Below the pieces are notes generated by a model. That model did no database searches. It was not told where the DNA came from and saw only the letters and a list, made by a program, of their open reading frames with translations. A stretch of 64,000 bases of DNA from JACVRW01 sp963835705 (GTDB lineage Bacteria; Actinomycetota; Thermoleophilia; Solirubrobacterales; Thermoleophilaceae), in assembly GCA_963835705.1 (NCBI GenBank), contig CAWIGR010000020.1, positions 1 through 64,000 on the forward strand, in the 5' to 3' direction. Positions within the stretch are counted from its first letter, which is position 1. Each line of letters opens with the position of its first letter. This document shows, piece after piece, positions 22,982 to 31,408 of the stretch. The position numbers and the translations under genes are program-made.

Positions 22982-25600
22982 GTGGCCGCCCCCACCTTCC
23001 GGACTCGCCGGCTCGGACGTGTACTCGTCAAGCGCCCGCGGCTTCGCCGCGGCACGCCAGGCTCGCGCTGCAAGCGGCCCAAGCCGCGCTGGCGCGGAGT
23101 GATCGGCTGGAGCATCGGCATCGTCGCCGGCCTGGCCGCGCTGGTCGCGCTCGCGCATCTCCATGGCAACCCCCCTAACGCCGAGGACGGCTTCCCGAGC
23201 CCCGCCCTCGCCACACTGGCCAAGCCAGGGGTCGCGACGCTCGTGACCGCCGGGGCGCTCCTGCTGCTCGCCTGGTGCGTCCGGCACCTTCGGTTCGAGT
23301 TCCTCGCCTGGTGGCCGGGCCGCATCGTCGTGCAGAGCTTCGTCGCGAGCGACGACACCCCGGCCGCCGAGGTCGAGCGCCTGACGGCCGCGTTCCGCGA
23401 CCGCCTCGGGATGTCTCACCTCCAGTCGCCGGCCTCCGTGCCGGCGCCCGCCGAGCAGGGGGAGTTCCTCGACGTGCTGGCACGCAACGGCGTGGATTCG
23501 GCGAACCTGCTGGGGAGCCTGCTCAGCCTGCTGCGCGCGGCCTTCCCGAGCTACGCCTACGAGGTGAGCGGCGCTCTCGTCACGCGCAAGGGAAGGCGCC
23601 CCTACGGAGTCACGGTGCACGTGGTCCGCGCGCCCGGGAAGGGCGGCGGAGGGCACACCGTCTGGGACACGTCATGGAGCGGGGCCGTGCGTCAGGCGGC
23701 CGACCACGCCACCGCCGCGATCCTCCCCCGCACGCGGGTCTGCCGGTCGCCCTGGACCGCTTGGCGGCGCTACTACATGCCACCCGCGCTGCTCCAGCAC
23801 TACGAGTACGCGGCCGAGTGCGAGCACGGGCGCCGCTACGACGAGGCGCTCGCGTCCTACTACCAGGCGCTCGATCTAGACCCGATGAACCACGGCCTGC
23901 GCCTCCAGATCGGCTTCCTCCAGGAGAAGCTCGGGCTCTACCTCGACGCGCTCGACACCTATGAGGCCATCCTCGAGGTGGCCGAGCCGAACTCGCCCGA
24001 GGACGTCGTCCGCCGCTCATACACGCGTAGAGCGCGCCGGGAACGCGATCGGACGCTGCTGGTGGCTCGCTACCGGCATGCCGTGCTCCTCGGCGGTCCC
24101 GGGCTCCCTCGTCAGTGGCGCAAGGCCGGGAGGACGAGTACCCGGCGCGACGAAGAGCGCGAGCGCCTGCGCGAGCGGCTCACTCCCAGGCTGACGGAGC
24201 TGTTCGAGCAGGCCCTGCGCTCGAGCGAGGTCGCCGCCAAGGCCGCCCCCGCATACGAAGAGGCCGGCCAGGCCCCGCCTCCGATCGAGGGCCGCGAGAC
24301 CGCCCTGCAGATTCCGGCACAGGACGCCGACCGCCTCTCCGAGCTCCTCCTGCTCGCCTCGCTCGACCGGCTCGCGGACCTCTGTCACCGGATCCCGGCG
24401 GACCGCCCGTGGCGACACGACCCCCCGCTCACTACAGCGGCCGTCCAGGTGTCGATGATGGTGGTGAGGGAACGGCTGCGCGTCGAGCTGTGCGGATCGC
24501 ACTGCGACCGGGACATCCAGAGGCTCAAGGCGGAGATCGAGGAGATCGAGCCGTCGGGCGGGTTCGACCGCTGGCAGGAGCACTACAACGTGGCGTGCAT
24601 GTGGGCCCTGCCGCTGCTCGAGAACGGCTCTGCCGACGTGGACGAGCTGGCCCGCCTGGCCGTGAATCGCCTCGAAAGCGCCACCGAGCGTGCCGACACC
24701 GAGTACCTCGTGAGCCGCCGCGACTGGCTCGTCAGCGAGGACCCCGACCTCCGCGGCCTGCGGGCGCAGCCGCGCTTCAAGAGCTTCGAGGGGGCCTACT
24801 TCCCCTCGGCCGAGCGGACACCGCAGCGCCCCCTCGACGTGCACAGGTGGGAGGTCTCGGGCTACACGCTCGAGCTTGTGCGCGCGGCCGCCCAGCGCTG
24901 GGAGGACACCTGGGAGAAGCGTGCGCGCGAGCTCGAGACGACCACGAGCATGCGCCTCCTGCTGCGCTGGTGCGAGGACGAGCTGAGCGCTCGCCGGCTG
25001 ATCCGCGACGTGGCCCTTCACCACCGGGACTGGCGCACGCGCTACGAGCTACTGGAGCGGATGCGCGGCTGGAGCGTCGAGTACGGGTTCGACCCGATCG
25101 ACGTGGCGTTCCCGGACTTCCCTGCCGAGAGGGAGCTCGGCGCCGGTTCCGACGACGTCGACGCGGCCACGTCGCGGGCGATCCACGACAAGGACATGCG
25201 CCTGCGCGAGGTCGTGCGCCAGCTCGACCTGGCCGAGTACCGCGCCGGGCGTCCCCGGGAAACGGGCCGGTTGCGCGCCTCGCGGCTCCTCGACGAGCTC
25301 GGCGCGCGGCGAGCGAGGATGGGCCAGCGCGGCGCGTTCGAGCGCGGCCTCCCCCGGGCCCATGCGGGCCGCCTGTGCGACCTGCACGTGAACCTCTGGC
25401 GACGGCTCGGGGAGCTCGTGACCCCCGACGCCGAGCGCGAGCACGCCTCCGGCCAGCTGGCCGGCGCGCTCGCCGACACGGCCGCGGCATGCAGGAGTGT
25501 CGTGGCCGACCAGTGGAACGCCGGCACGCCGATCCGCGAGATCGCGGCCAACGGCAACGGCGGTGGGCCTGCCCGCGAGCAGCCGGTCCCACGCGGCTGA
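22982..25600 (+). CDS. Large TPR-containing membrane protein of unknown function
   Basis: 872 residues from GTG 22982 with AAGGAG close upstream. The N-terminal ~35 residues are strongly basic. Two hydrophobic helices follow (VIGWSIGIVAGLAALVALAH and PGVATLVTAGALLLLAWCV). A tetratricopeptide-like unit lies around residues 270-330 (YDEALASYYQALDLDPMNHG, YLDALDTYEAIL). The remaining 500 residues are helical, rich in Arg, Glu and Trp (FDRWQEHYNVACMWALPLLE, RLLLRWCEDELSARRLIRDV), without a catalytic motif I recognise. Probably membrane-anchored with a large cytosolic helical domain, possibly a scaffold. No partner gene is obvious; the neighbours are metabolic. Confidence 0.75.
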   Translation: MAAPTFRTRRLGRVLVKRPRLRRGTPGSRCKRPKPRWRGVIGWSIGIVAGLAALVALAHLHGNPPNAEDGFPSPALATLAKPGVATLVTAGALLLLAWCVRHLRFEFLAWWPGRIVVQSFVASDDTPAAEVERLTAAFRDRLGMSHLQSPASVPAPAEQGEFLDVLARNGVDSANLLGSLLSLLRAAFPSYAYEVSGALVTRKGRRPYGVTVHVVRAPGKGGGGHTVWDTSWSGAVRQAADHATAAILPRTRVCRSPWTAWRRYYMPPALLQHYEYAAECEHGRRYDEALASYYQALDLDPMNHGLRLQIGFLQEKLGLYLDALDTYEAILEVAEPNSPEDVVRRSYTRRARRERDRTLLVARYRHAVLLGGPGLPRQWRKAGRTSTRRDEERERLRERLTPRLTELFEQALRSSEVAAKAAPAYEEAGQAPPPIEGRETALQIPAQDADRLSELLLLASLDRLADLCHRIPADRPWRHDPPLTTAAVQVSMMVVRERLRVELCGSHCDRDIQRLKAEIEEIEPSGGFDRWQEHYNVACMWALPLLENGSADVDELARLAVNRLESATERADTEYLVSRRDWLVSEDPDLRGLRAQPRFKSFEGAYFPSAERTPQRPLDVHRWEVSGYTLELVRAAAQRWEDTWEKRARELETTTSMRLLLRWCEDELSARRLIRDVALHHRDWRTRYELLERMRGWSVEYGFDPIDVAFPDFPAERELGAGSDDVDAATSRAIHDKDMRLREVVRQLDLAEYRAGRPRETGRLRASRLLDELGARRARMGQRGAFERGLPRAHAGRLCDLHVNLWRRLGELVTPDAEREHASGQLAGALADTAAACRSVVADQWNAGTPIREIAANGNGGGPAREQPVPRG

Positions 25601-25626
25601 CCGGACCTCTGCCACTCCGTCGATAC

Positions 25627-26052
25627 TCACGACTCTTCCCGGTCGGCCGCGCTCCACCACACCGCGTCACGCACCTCCAGCCGCAGGAGCGGCCCGGGCG
25701 GCGGCTCGGCGCGGTACTGCTCGTAACGCATCGCGAGCGCCTCGAGAGCCGGTCCCACCGGCTCGATCGACACCTCGCCGCGCAGCTCCACCCACGCCAG
25801 CCGCGACCAGTCGTCGTCGTAGCGGTCCACGAGCAGCGCCGCCTCGGGGCGGCGCCGGAGCCTGCGCACCCGGGCGGGCTCGCCGGCGCGCTTGGGCTTG
25901 CGGTCGATGGCGCTCCAAACGGCCCCGTCCCAGACGGCGAACACGACCGGCAGCACCCGCGGCAGGTCGCGCTCATCCAGGAGCGCCAGCCGCCCGACCC
26001 GCTCTGCCGAGAGCAGCTCGGCGGCCCACCCCGGGAGCGTCTCTAACGTCAT
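25627..26052 (-). CDS. PPOX-class F420-dependent (Rv0121-like) enzyme
   Basis: 141-residue split-barrel flavin/deazaflavin protein. Features: VGRLALLDERDLPRVLPVVF at strands 1-2, a basic phosphate-binding segment RVRRLRRRPEAALLVDRYDD, and the C-terminal DAVWWSAADR. This pattern is typical of the TIGR03668 family of probable F420-binding proteins in actinobacteria. Divergent from an LLM-class (potentially F420-dependent) enzyme with 30 bases between, so the pair may serve a common F420-linked function. Substrate unknown. Confidence 0.82.
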   Translation of the reverse strand: MTLETLPGWAAELLSAERVGRLALLDERDLPRVLPVVFAVWDGAVWSAIDRKPKRAGEPARVRRLRRRPEAALLVDRYDDDWSRLAWVELRGEVSIEPVGPALEALAMRYEQYRAEPPPGPLLRLEVRDAVWWSAADREES

Positions 26053-26082
26053 CGGGAGCGAGCTTATGAGAGGAGAGCGCGA

Positions 26083-26943
26083 GTGAAGATCGGAATCGGC
26101 CTGCCCACGACGATCCCGGGCGTGAGAGGCGAGCAGGTGATCGAGTGGGCGAAGCGGGCGGACGCCGCCGGCTTCTCCTCGCTCGGGACCATCGACCGCA
26201 TCGTCTACTCGAACTACGAGCCGCTCGTGGCGCTGGCTGCGGCAGCGGCCGTGACCGAGCGCGTCGGTCTGGTCACCTCGATCCTGATCGCGCCGTCACG
26301 TCCCAGCGCCGCGGTGCTCGCCAAGGAGGCGGCGAGCGTCCATCACCTGTCCGGCGGTCGTCTGGTCCTCGGGGTGGCGGCCGGCGGAAGAGAGGACGAC
26401 TTCACGGCCGCCGGTGTCACGTTCGAGGACCGGGGGCGGCGCTTCGACCAGATGCTCGACGAGATGAAGCGGCTGTGGGCGGGCGAGGAGCGAGGATACG
26501 CCGGCGGCGTGGGCCCGGACGTGTCGGACCGCCCGCCCCCGATCGTCGTGGGCGGTCAGGTCGACGCCGCGTTCCGGCGCGCGGCGAGGTACGGCGACGG
26601 CTGGATCATGGGGGCCGCCCCGCCGGAGTGGTTCCCGCCGGCGATCGAGAAGCTCGAGGCCGCCTGGGCGGCGGAGGGCCGTGAGGGACGACCGCGCAAG
26701 ATGTCGCTGAGCTACTTCTCGCTCGACGATGACCCCGACGCCGAGGTGCGCAGGTCGATCAGCGCGTACTACGCGTTCGCCGGCGAGTACGCCGACATGC
26801 TCATGGCCGGGACGGCCAAGGGGGAGGACGAGGTGAAGGAGCGCGTCAGCGCCTTCGAGGCGGTCGGCTGCGACGAGCTGATCATGTGTCCCACGTCGTC
26901 CGACCCGGGACAGGTCGACAGGCTCGCCGCGGCCGTCCTGTAG
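26083..26943 (+). CDS. LLM-class (luciferase-like) F420-dependent oxidoreductase
   Basis: 286-residue TIM-barrel oxidoreductase, GTG start. MKIGIGLPTTIPGVRGEQVI opens the barrel. SSLGTIDRIVYSNYEPLVAL, VTSILIAPSRPSAAVLAKEA and HLSGGRLVLGVAAGGREDDF are the conserved substrate/cofactor strands, and the C-terminus binds CDELIMCPTSSDPGQ. F420 rather than FMN is likely in this lineage, and the adjacent divergent PPOX gene supports that, but the reaction is unknown. Confidence 0.87.
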   Translation: MKIGIGLPTTIPGVRGEQVIEWAKRADAAGFSSLGTIDRIVYSNYEPLVALAAAAAVTERVGLVTSILIAPSRPSAAVLAKEAASVHHLSGGRLVLGVAAGGREDDFTAAGVTFEDRGRRFDQMLDEMKRLWAGEERGYAGGVGPDVSDRPPPIVVGGQVDAAFRRAARYGDGWIMGAAPPEWFPPAIEKLEAAWAAEGREGRPRKMSLSYFSLDDDPDAEVRRSISAYYAFAGEYADMLMAGTAKGEDEVKERVSAFEAVGCDELIMCPTSSDPGQVDRLAAAVL

Positions 26944-26984
26944 GCGCCGCTTCCGTCCACCCCGCGCGCCACGATGACGACCGG

Positions 26985-27227
26985 ATGGCCTCCCGCAAGT
27001 TCGTGATCGGCGGCGCCGCCGTGGCGGCCCTGTTCGCGCGGCTGCGACGCAAGGCGGAACCCGAACCGGGACCCGAGCCCGATCCCGACGACGAGGCGGT
27101 GGACGAGGTCGCCGCCGGGGAGGTCCACGAGCTGCGCGAGGACCTCCGTCGGGAGCTCCAGCGCTTGGCGGAGGGCGACATTAAGGCTTCGAGAACTCCG
27201 CGCGAGAGCACCTCGCCGCCTGGGTAG
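26985..27227 (+). CDS. Small hypothetical protein, hydrophobic start and acidic middle
   Basis: 80 residues from ATG 26985. A short hydrophobic N-terminus (KFVIGGAAVAALFARLRRK) may be a membrane anchor or signal-like helix. It is followed by a Pro/Glu/Asp repeat (EPEPGPEPDPDDEAVDEVA) and a charged helix (HELREDLRRELQRLAEGD) that could form a coiled coil. No family recognised. It precedes the osmoprotectant transporter by 30 bases and could be in the same transcript. Confidence 0.55.
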   Translation: MASRKFVIGGAAVAALFARLRRKAEPEPGPEPDPDDEAVDEVAAGEVHELREDLRRELQRLAEGDIKASRTPRESTSPPG

Positions 27228-27258
27228 GATTCGCGCTTCCTCCGGGACCCCGCCGCCC

Positions 27259-28452
27259 GTGAACATTTCAGACTCCGCCCAGCCTCCGGGGCCGTCGTCA
27301 CGCCCCGCAGCCGCGACCCTCGAGTTCCGGGATGCCACGAAGCGCTACCCCGGGCAGGATCAGCCGGCCGTGGACGGCCTCTCGCTCGAGGTACCCGCCG
27401 GGGAGATCTGCGTGCTGGTGGGGCCCTCCGGCTGCGGCAAGACCACCGCCATGCGGATGGTCAACCGGATGATCGACATCACCGGCGGCGACATCCTGCT
27501 CGACGGCCGCAGCGTGCGCGATCGCCGTCCGGCCGAGCTTCGCCGCGAGATCGGCTACGCCATCCAGCAGATCGGGCTGTTCCCCCACATGAGCGTGGCG
27601 GGCAACATCGCGACGGTCCCGCGGCTGCTCGGCTGGGACAAGGAGCGCATCCGCGCGCGCGTGGACGAGCTGCTCGAGCTCGTCAGCCTCGACCCGCACG
27701 AGACGCGTGACCGCTACCCCGCGCAGCTCTCCGGCGGCCAGCGCCAGCGCGTGGGCGTGGCCCGGGCGCTGGCGGTCGACCCGCCGCTGATGCTGATGGA
27801 CGAGCCGTTCGGCGCGATCGACCCGATCAACCGCGAGCGCCTCCAGAACGAGTTCCTCCGCCTCCAGCGCGAGATCCGCAAGACGATCGTGTTCGTCACC
27901 CACGACATCGACGAGGCGATCAAGATGGGCGACCGCATCGCGGTGATGCAGCAGGGCGGCAGGCTCGCGCAGTACGCGCCGCCCGCAGAGCTCCTGATGT
28001 ACCCGGACGGGCGCTTCGTGGAGGACTTCGTGGGCGCGGACCGCGCGCTCAAGCGGCTCGCGCTGCAGCGCGTGCGCGACGTGGACCTGTGGAAAGCGCC
28101 GCTGGTGCGCGTGGGTGAGCCCGTGGCCGAGGCCCGCGCCAAGGCGGCCGACAGCGAGGTGCCCTACCCGCTGCTCGTGGACGGCGACGGCAAGCCGCTC
28201 GGCTGGCTGTCCGAGAAGGGCCTGCAGGGCGAGCGCGTGGAGCGGGAGCTGCGCTCGAACGCCGAGCCGCTGCTCGAGCTCGACGACGTGCTGCGTGACG
28301 CCCTGTCAGACCTGCTCCAGGAGGAGGCCCAGTACGGCCCCGTGGTCGACCACCGCGGGGAGGTCTGCGGCGTGCTCTCGATCGAGATGCTCGGCCACGC
28401 GCTGCGGGCCGACCCCGAAGAGGTCCCCAGCGGGGCCGACGCCGCGGCATGA
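27259..28452 (+). CDS. opuCA: Osmoprotectant ABC transporter, ATP-binding subunit with CBS region
   Basis: 397 residues. Walker A GPSGCGKTT near residue 55, Q-loop YAIQQIGLFPHM, signature LSGGQRQRVGVARAL, Walker B LMLMDEPFGAID, switch His in FVTHDIDEAIKMGDR. After residue ~240 comes the CBS-type regulatory region (VPYPLLVDGDGKPLGWLSEK, VVDHRGEVCGVLSIEML), the usual ionic-strength sensor of OpuA/OpuC-class ATPases. Drives uptake of glycine betaine, choline or a related solute. Starts with GTG; the last four bases overlap the first permease gene. Confidence 0.92.
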   Translation: MNISDSAQPPGPSSRPAAATLEFRDATKRYPGQDQPAVDGLSLEVPAGEICVLVGPSGCGKTTAMRMVNRMIDITGGDILLDGRSVRDRRPAELRREIGYAIQQIGLFPHMSVAGNIATVPRLLGWDKERIRARVDELLELVSLDPHETRDRYPAQLSGGQRQRVGVARALAVDPPLMLMDEPFGAIDPINRERLQNEFLRLQREIRKTIVFVTHDIDEAIKMGDRIAVMQQGGRLAQYAPPAELLMYPDGRFVEDFVGADRALKRLALQRVRDVDLWKAPLVRVGEPVAEARAKAADSEVPYPLLVDGDGKPLGWLSEKGLQGERVERELRSNAEPLLELDDVLRDALSDLLQEEAQYGPVVDHRGEVCGVLSIEMLGHALRADPEEVPSGADAAA

Positions 28453-29153
28453 CCTCCGTGCTCGCCCAGCTGGACATCCGCGAGGACACCGCCGACAGCT
28501 GCGAGGCCGACAACGGCTTCTGCCCCGACTGGATCGCGGAGAACTTCGACCGCTACGTCGACCCGTTCTGGGAGCACGTCTACCTGACGGTCGTGGCGGT
28601 GGCGATCGGTTTCGCCATCTCCTTCACGCTCGCGCTGATCGCCTACCGGCGCCGCTGGCTGATCAACCCGGTCACCCAGGTCACCGGGATCCTCTACACG
28701 GTCCCCAGCATCGCGGCCTTCTTCCTGCTGCTTCCGCTCACCGGCCGCGGCAAGACCACCGCGCTCATCGCGCTGGTGGCCTACGTGCTGCTGATCATCT
28801 TCCGCAACGTGCTCACGGGGCTCGACAACGTGCCCGACGAGACCAAGGACGCCGGCCGCGGCATGGGTCTCACCGACCGCCAGCTGCTCTGGCGGGTGGA
28901 GGTGCCGCTGGCGCTGCCGGAGATCATGGCCGGCCTGCGCATCGCCGTGACCACCACCGTGGGGCTGGCCACGCTCGCCTTCTTCGCCGGCGCCGGCGGC
29001 CTGGGCGCGCAGATCTTCGACCAGATCACCTTCAAGTCGAACGTGGTCGTGGCCGGCGGGCTCGCCGTGCTGCTCGCAGCGGTGCTCGACGGCCTGATCC
29101 TGCTCGCGCAGCGGGCCATCACCCCCTGGACCCGGGCGGCGGCGGCGCGATGA
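28449..29153 (+). CDS. opuCB: Osmoprotectant ABC transporter, permease subunit
   Basis: 234 residues, six predicted membrane helices. The N-terminus (ADNGFCPDWIAENFDRY) is polar. The helix-loop segment GRGMGLTDRQLLWRVEVPLA is the EAA-type motif that contacts the ATPase, and FFAGAGGLGAQIFDQ follows, as usual in betaine permeases of the OpuCB/OpuBB group. Translationally coupled on both sides (ATGA overlaps). Two different permease genes in one operon indicate a heterodimeric channel. Confidence 0.92.
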   Translation: MTSVLAQLDIREDTADSCEADNGFCPDWIAENFDRYVDPFWEHVYLTVVAVAIGFAISFTLALIAYRRRWLINPVTQVTGILYTVPSIAAFFLLLPLTGRGKTTALIALVAYVLLIIFRNVLTGLDNVPDETKDAGRGMGLTDRQLLWRVEVPLALPEIMAGLRIAVTTTVGLATLAFFAGAGGLGAQIFDQITFKSNVVVAGGLAVLLAAVLDGLILLAQRAITPWTRAAAAR

Positions 29154-29872
29154 GCACGACCCTGGCGGTGCTCGGCGAGTTCGGCGACGCGATCGACTTC
29201 ATCTTCGTCGAGCGCGAGTCGCCAGCCGGCGGCGCGCGCGTGGGCGGGCTCGCCGAGATGTGGGAGCTGATCTGGGAGCACCTGAAGCTCGCCGGGGTGG
29301 CGATGGGGGTCGCGTGCCTGCTGTCGATCCCGCTGGGCCTGTGGCTCGGGCACATCGGCAAGGGCGGCTTCCTCGCCATCAACGCGTCGAACGTGGGCCG
29401 CGCGGTGCCCACCCTGGCGCTGATCGCGTTCTTCGTCGCCTTCCTCGGCGTCGGCTTCACCAACCTGACCCTGGCGCTGGTGCTGCTCGCGATCCCGCCG
29501 ATCCTGACCAACACCTACACGGGCGTGCGGCAGGTGGACCGCGACAGCGTCGACTCCGCCCGCGGCATGGGCATGACCGGCGCACAGATAGTCCGGCGCG
29601 TGGAGCTGCCGCTGGCACTGCCGCTGATCTTCGGCGGCGTCCGCATCTCGGCGGTGAACGTGGTGGCCACCGCCACGATCGCGCCCCTCGCCGGCGTCAT
29701 CACGCTCGGCGACCCGATCATCAACGTCAACACGTACGGCGGCGAGGGCAGGCTCGCGGCGGCAATCGTCGTGGCACTGCTCGCCGTCGTGACGGAGGTC
29801 TCGCTGGGCGCGCTGCAACGCAGCGTCACGCCCCGGGGCCTGAAGCTCGACAGGAGGGAAGCAACGACATGA
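29150..29872 (+). CDS. opuCD: Osmoprotectant ABC transporter, second permease subunit
   Basis: 240 residues with about six helices. Family marks are ASNVGRAVPTLALIAFFVAF in helices 2-3, the EAA loop ARGMGMTGAQIVRRVELPLA, and APLAGVITLGDPIINVN. It has an extended N-terminal segment with an amphipathic region (MWELIWEHLKLAGVAMGVAC). Start ATG 29150 overlaps the previous stop, and its own stop overlaps the binding-protein start. Pairs with the preceding permease. Confidence 0.92.
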   Translation: MSTTLAVLGEFGDAIDFIFVERESPAGGARVGGLAEMWELIWEHLKLAGVAMGVACLLSIPLGLWLGHIGKGGFLAINASNVGRAVPTLALIAFFVAFLGVGFTNLTLALVLLAIPPILTNTYTGVRQVDRDSVDSARGMGMTGAQIVRRVELPLALPLIFGGVRISAVNVVATATIAPLAGVITLGDPIINVNTYGGEGRLAAAIVVALLAVVTEVSLGALQRSVTPRGLKLDRREATT

Positions 29873-30858
29873 GAAAGCACCGCTGGCTGATGCTGCTGAT
29901 GCTGCTGGTCGCGTCGCTCGCGCTGGCCGCCTGCGGCGACGACGATGACGACGGTGATGGCGGTGGTGGTGGCGGCGGCGCGGCCACCCAGGAGGAGGGC
30001 GGCGGCTCCGGCATCCAGAGCGACGAGGCGAACTCCGGCACCACGATCACGGTCGGCTCGAAGAACTTCACCGAGCAGAAGGTGCTCGGCGAGATCTACG
30101 CCCAAGCCCTCGAGGCGGCGGGCTATACCGTCGAGAAACAGCTCAACCTGGGCGACGAGAAGACCGCGCTCGCGGCGCTCGAGGGCGGTGACATCGACGC
30201 CTATCCCGAGTACACGGGCACGGCGCTGCTGTCCTTCTTCGGCGTGGCGGCCGACAAGCTGCCCAAGGACCCGCAGCAGGCCTACGAGCAGGCGCGCGAG
30301 GGCTTCGCGGAGAAGAACCTCACGGCGTTCGAGCCCACCCCGTTCACCAGCTCGAACGAGGTGGCCGTGACCCAGGAGACGGCCACGGAGAGCAACCTGG
30401 AGAAGATCTCCGACCTGGAGAGCGTGGCCGGCGAGTTCACCATGTACGGGTCGCCCGAGTGCCGCCAGCGGCTCGACTGCCTGCTCGGCCTACAGGAGGT
30501 CTACGGGCTCGAGTTCCGGAAGTTCGTGCCGGTCGACATCGCGTTGCGGCACCAAGTGCTCACGGAGGGCCAGGCCGACGTGTCGATCGTCTTCACGACC
30601 GACCCGCAGAACCAGCGCGAGAACTTCGTGCTGCTGGAGGACGACAAGGGCATGTTCCCGCCCTACAACTCCACGCTCGTGATGCGCAACGAGATCGCCG
30701 AGCAGGGCGGCGCGCAGCTCGAGGAGGTCGTGACGATGGTGAACGAGGGGCTGACCGCCGAAGCCATGCAGGAGCTGAACGCCCGCGTGGATCTCGACAA
30801 GAAGACCCCCGAGGAGGTTGCGGGCGAGTACCTGTCGGAGACAGGGCTCGTCCAGTAG
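29869..30858 (+). CDS. opuCC: Osmoprotectant-binding lipoprotein
   Basis: 329 residues. Lipoprotein signal LVASLALAACGDDDD with the lipidation Cys at about residue 22, then a disordered Asp/Gly-rich spacer. The OpuAC/ProX-like domain begins TITVGSKNFTEQKVLGEIYA, with DAYPEYTGTALLSFFG and YNSTLVMRNEIAEQGG typical of choline/betaine-binding proteins. AGGAGGG precedes ATG 29869. Delivers the solute to the two permeases. Two Cys (SPECRQRLDCLLG) could form a disulfide. Confidence 0.93.
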   Translation: MRKHRWLMLLMLLVASLALAACGDDDDDGDGGGGGGGAATQEEGGGSGIQSDEANSGTTITVGSKNFTEQKVLGEIYAQALEAAGYTVEKQLNLGDEKTALAALEGGDIDAYPEYTGTALLSFFGVAADKLPKDPQQAYEQAREGFAEKNLTAFEPTPFTSSNEVAVTQETATESNLEKISDLESVAGEFTMYGSPECRQRLDCLLGLQEVYGLEFRKFVPVDIALRHQVLTEGQADVSIVFTTDPQNQRENFVLLEDDKGMFPPYNSTLVMRNEIAEQGGAQLEEVVTMVNEGLTAEAMQELNARVDLDKKTPEEVAGEYLSETGLVQ

Positions 30859-30862
30859 GTCC

Positions 30863-31114
30863 CTACGTCCGCTCAGGGCACGGGCGGCCCGATGCCGTCC
30901 GTGCCCGCCGCGGCGCCAGCTTGCGCTCCATCCAGGCGTCGAGCCGCTTCATGTCGCGCTTGCCGAGGGTGAGGGCGTAGATCAGGATCGCACCGATGAA
31001 GATCGTGTACGTGTTCACGTTGCCGTTCTTCGCGAAATCCCACACGGCGAGGGCGAGCAGGCCGGCGGTGTCGATCGCCACACCGATCACGAACAGACGG
31101 GTCACGCCCTCCAT
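30863..31114 (-). CDS. Small two-helix membrane protein
   Basis: 83 residues when begun at ATG 31114, which avoids the preceding 17 codons that run antisense to the tetR relic. Helix 1 (LFVIGVAIDTAGLLALAVWD) and helix 2 (TYTIFIGAILIYALTLG) are followed by a basic tail (KRDMKRLDAWMERKLAPRR). No family recognised. Convergent with the osmoprotectant operon, with only four bases between stop codons. Confidence 0.6.
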   Translation of the reverse strand: MEGVTRLFVIGVAIDTAGLLALAVWDFAKNGNVNTYTIFIGAILIYALTLGKRDMKRLDAWMERKLAPRRARTASGRPCPERT

Positions 31115-31121
31115 CCCGTAG

Positions 31122-31398
31122 CGGTGGCGGCTCGCCTCGCGCGAGGGGCTCGACGCGGTGACCATCAGGGGGGTCGCGGCCGAGGCGGGGTGGTCGACCG
31201 GCGCGCTTCACCACTACTTCTCCGACAAGGAGGAGCTGCTGCTGTTCGCGTTCCAGACCGTGGCCGACCGCGTGGGGCGCCGGCCTGGTGGCGCTCGTGG
31301 ACGGGCTCGCCGTGCAGGCGTCGTTCGATCCGGACTGCCTCGACGTGGGCCTGGTGGACGAGCGGCTCGCGCGGCTGCAGCGAGCGCCGGCCCGCTAG
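31122..31398 (+). pseudogene. TetR-family regulator relic with internal deletion
   Basis: The first part (RLASREGLDAVTIRGVAAEA, GWSTGALHHYFSDKEELLLF) is the HTH and helix 4 of a BetI-like TetR repressor. It is preceded by an in-frame stop (31119) where the first helix should begin. After DRVGRR, near 31275-31282, the frame changes and the text becomes GLVALVDGLAVQASFDPDCL to a stop at 31398, which is the C-terminal ligand-domain end of the same family. About 100 residues between the two are missing. It cannot bind ligand normally and is a decayed or mis-assembled gene. It may once have regulated neighbours such as the osmoprotectant operon. Confidence 0.7.
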
Positions 31399-31408
31399 CG
31401 TCGAGCGC

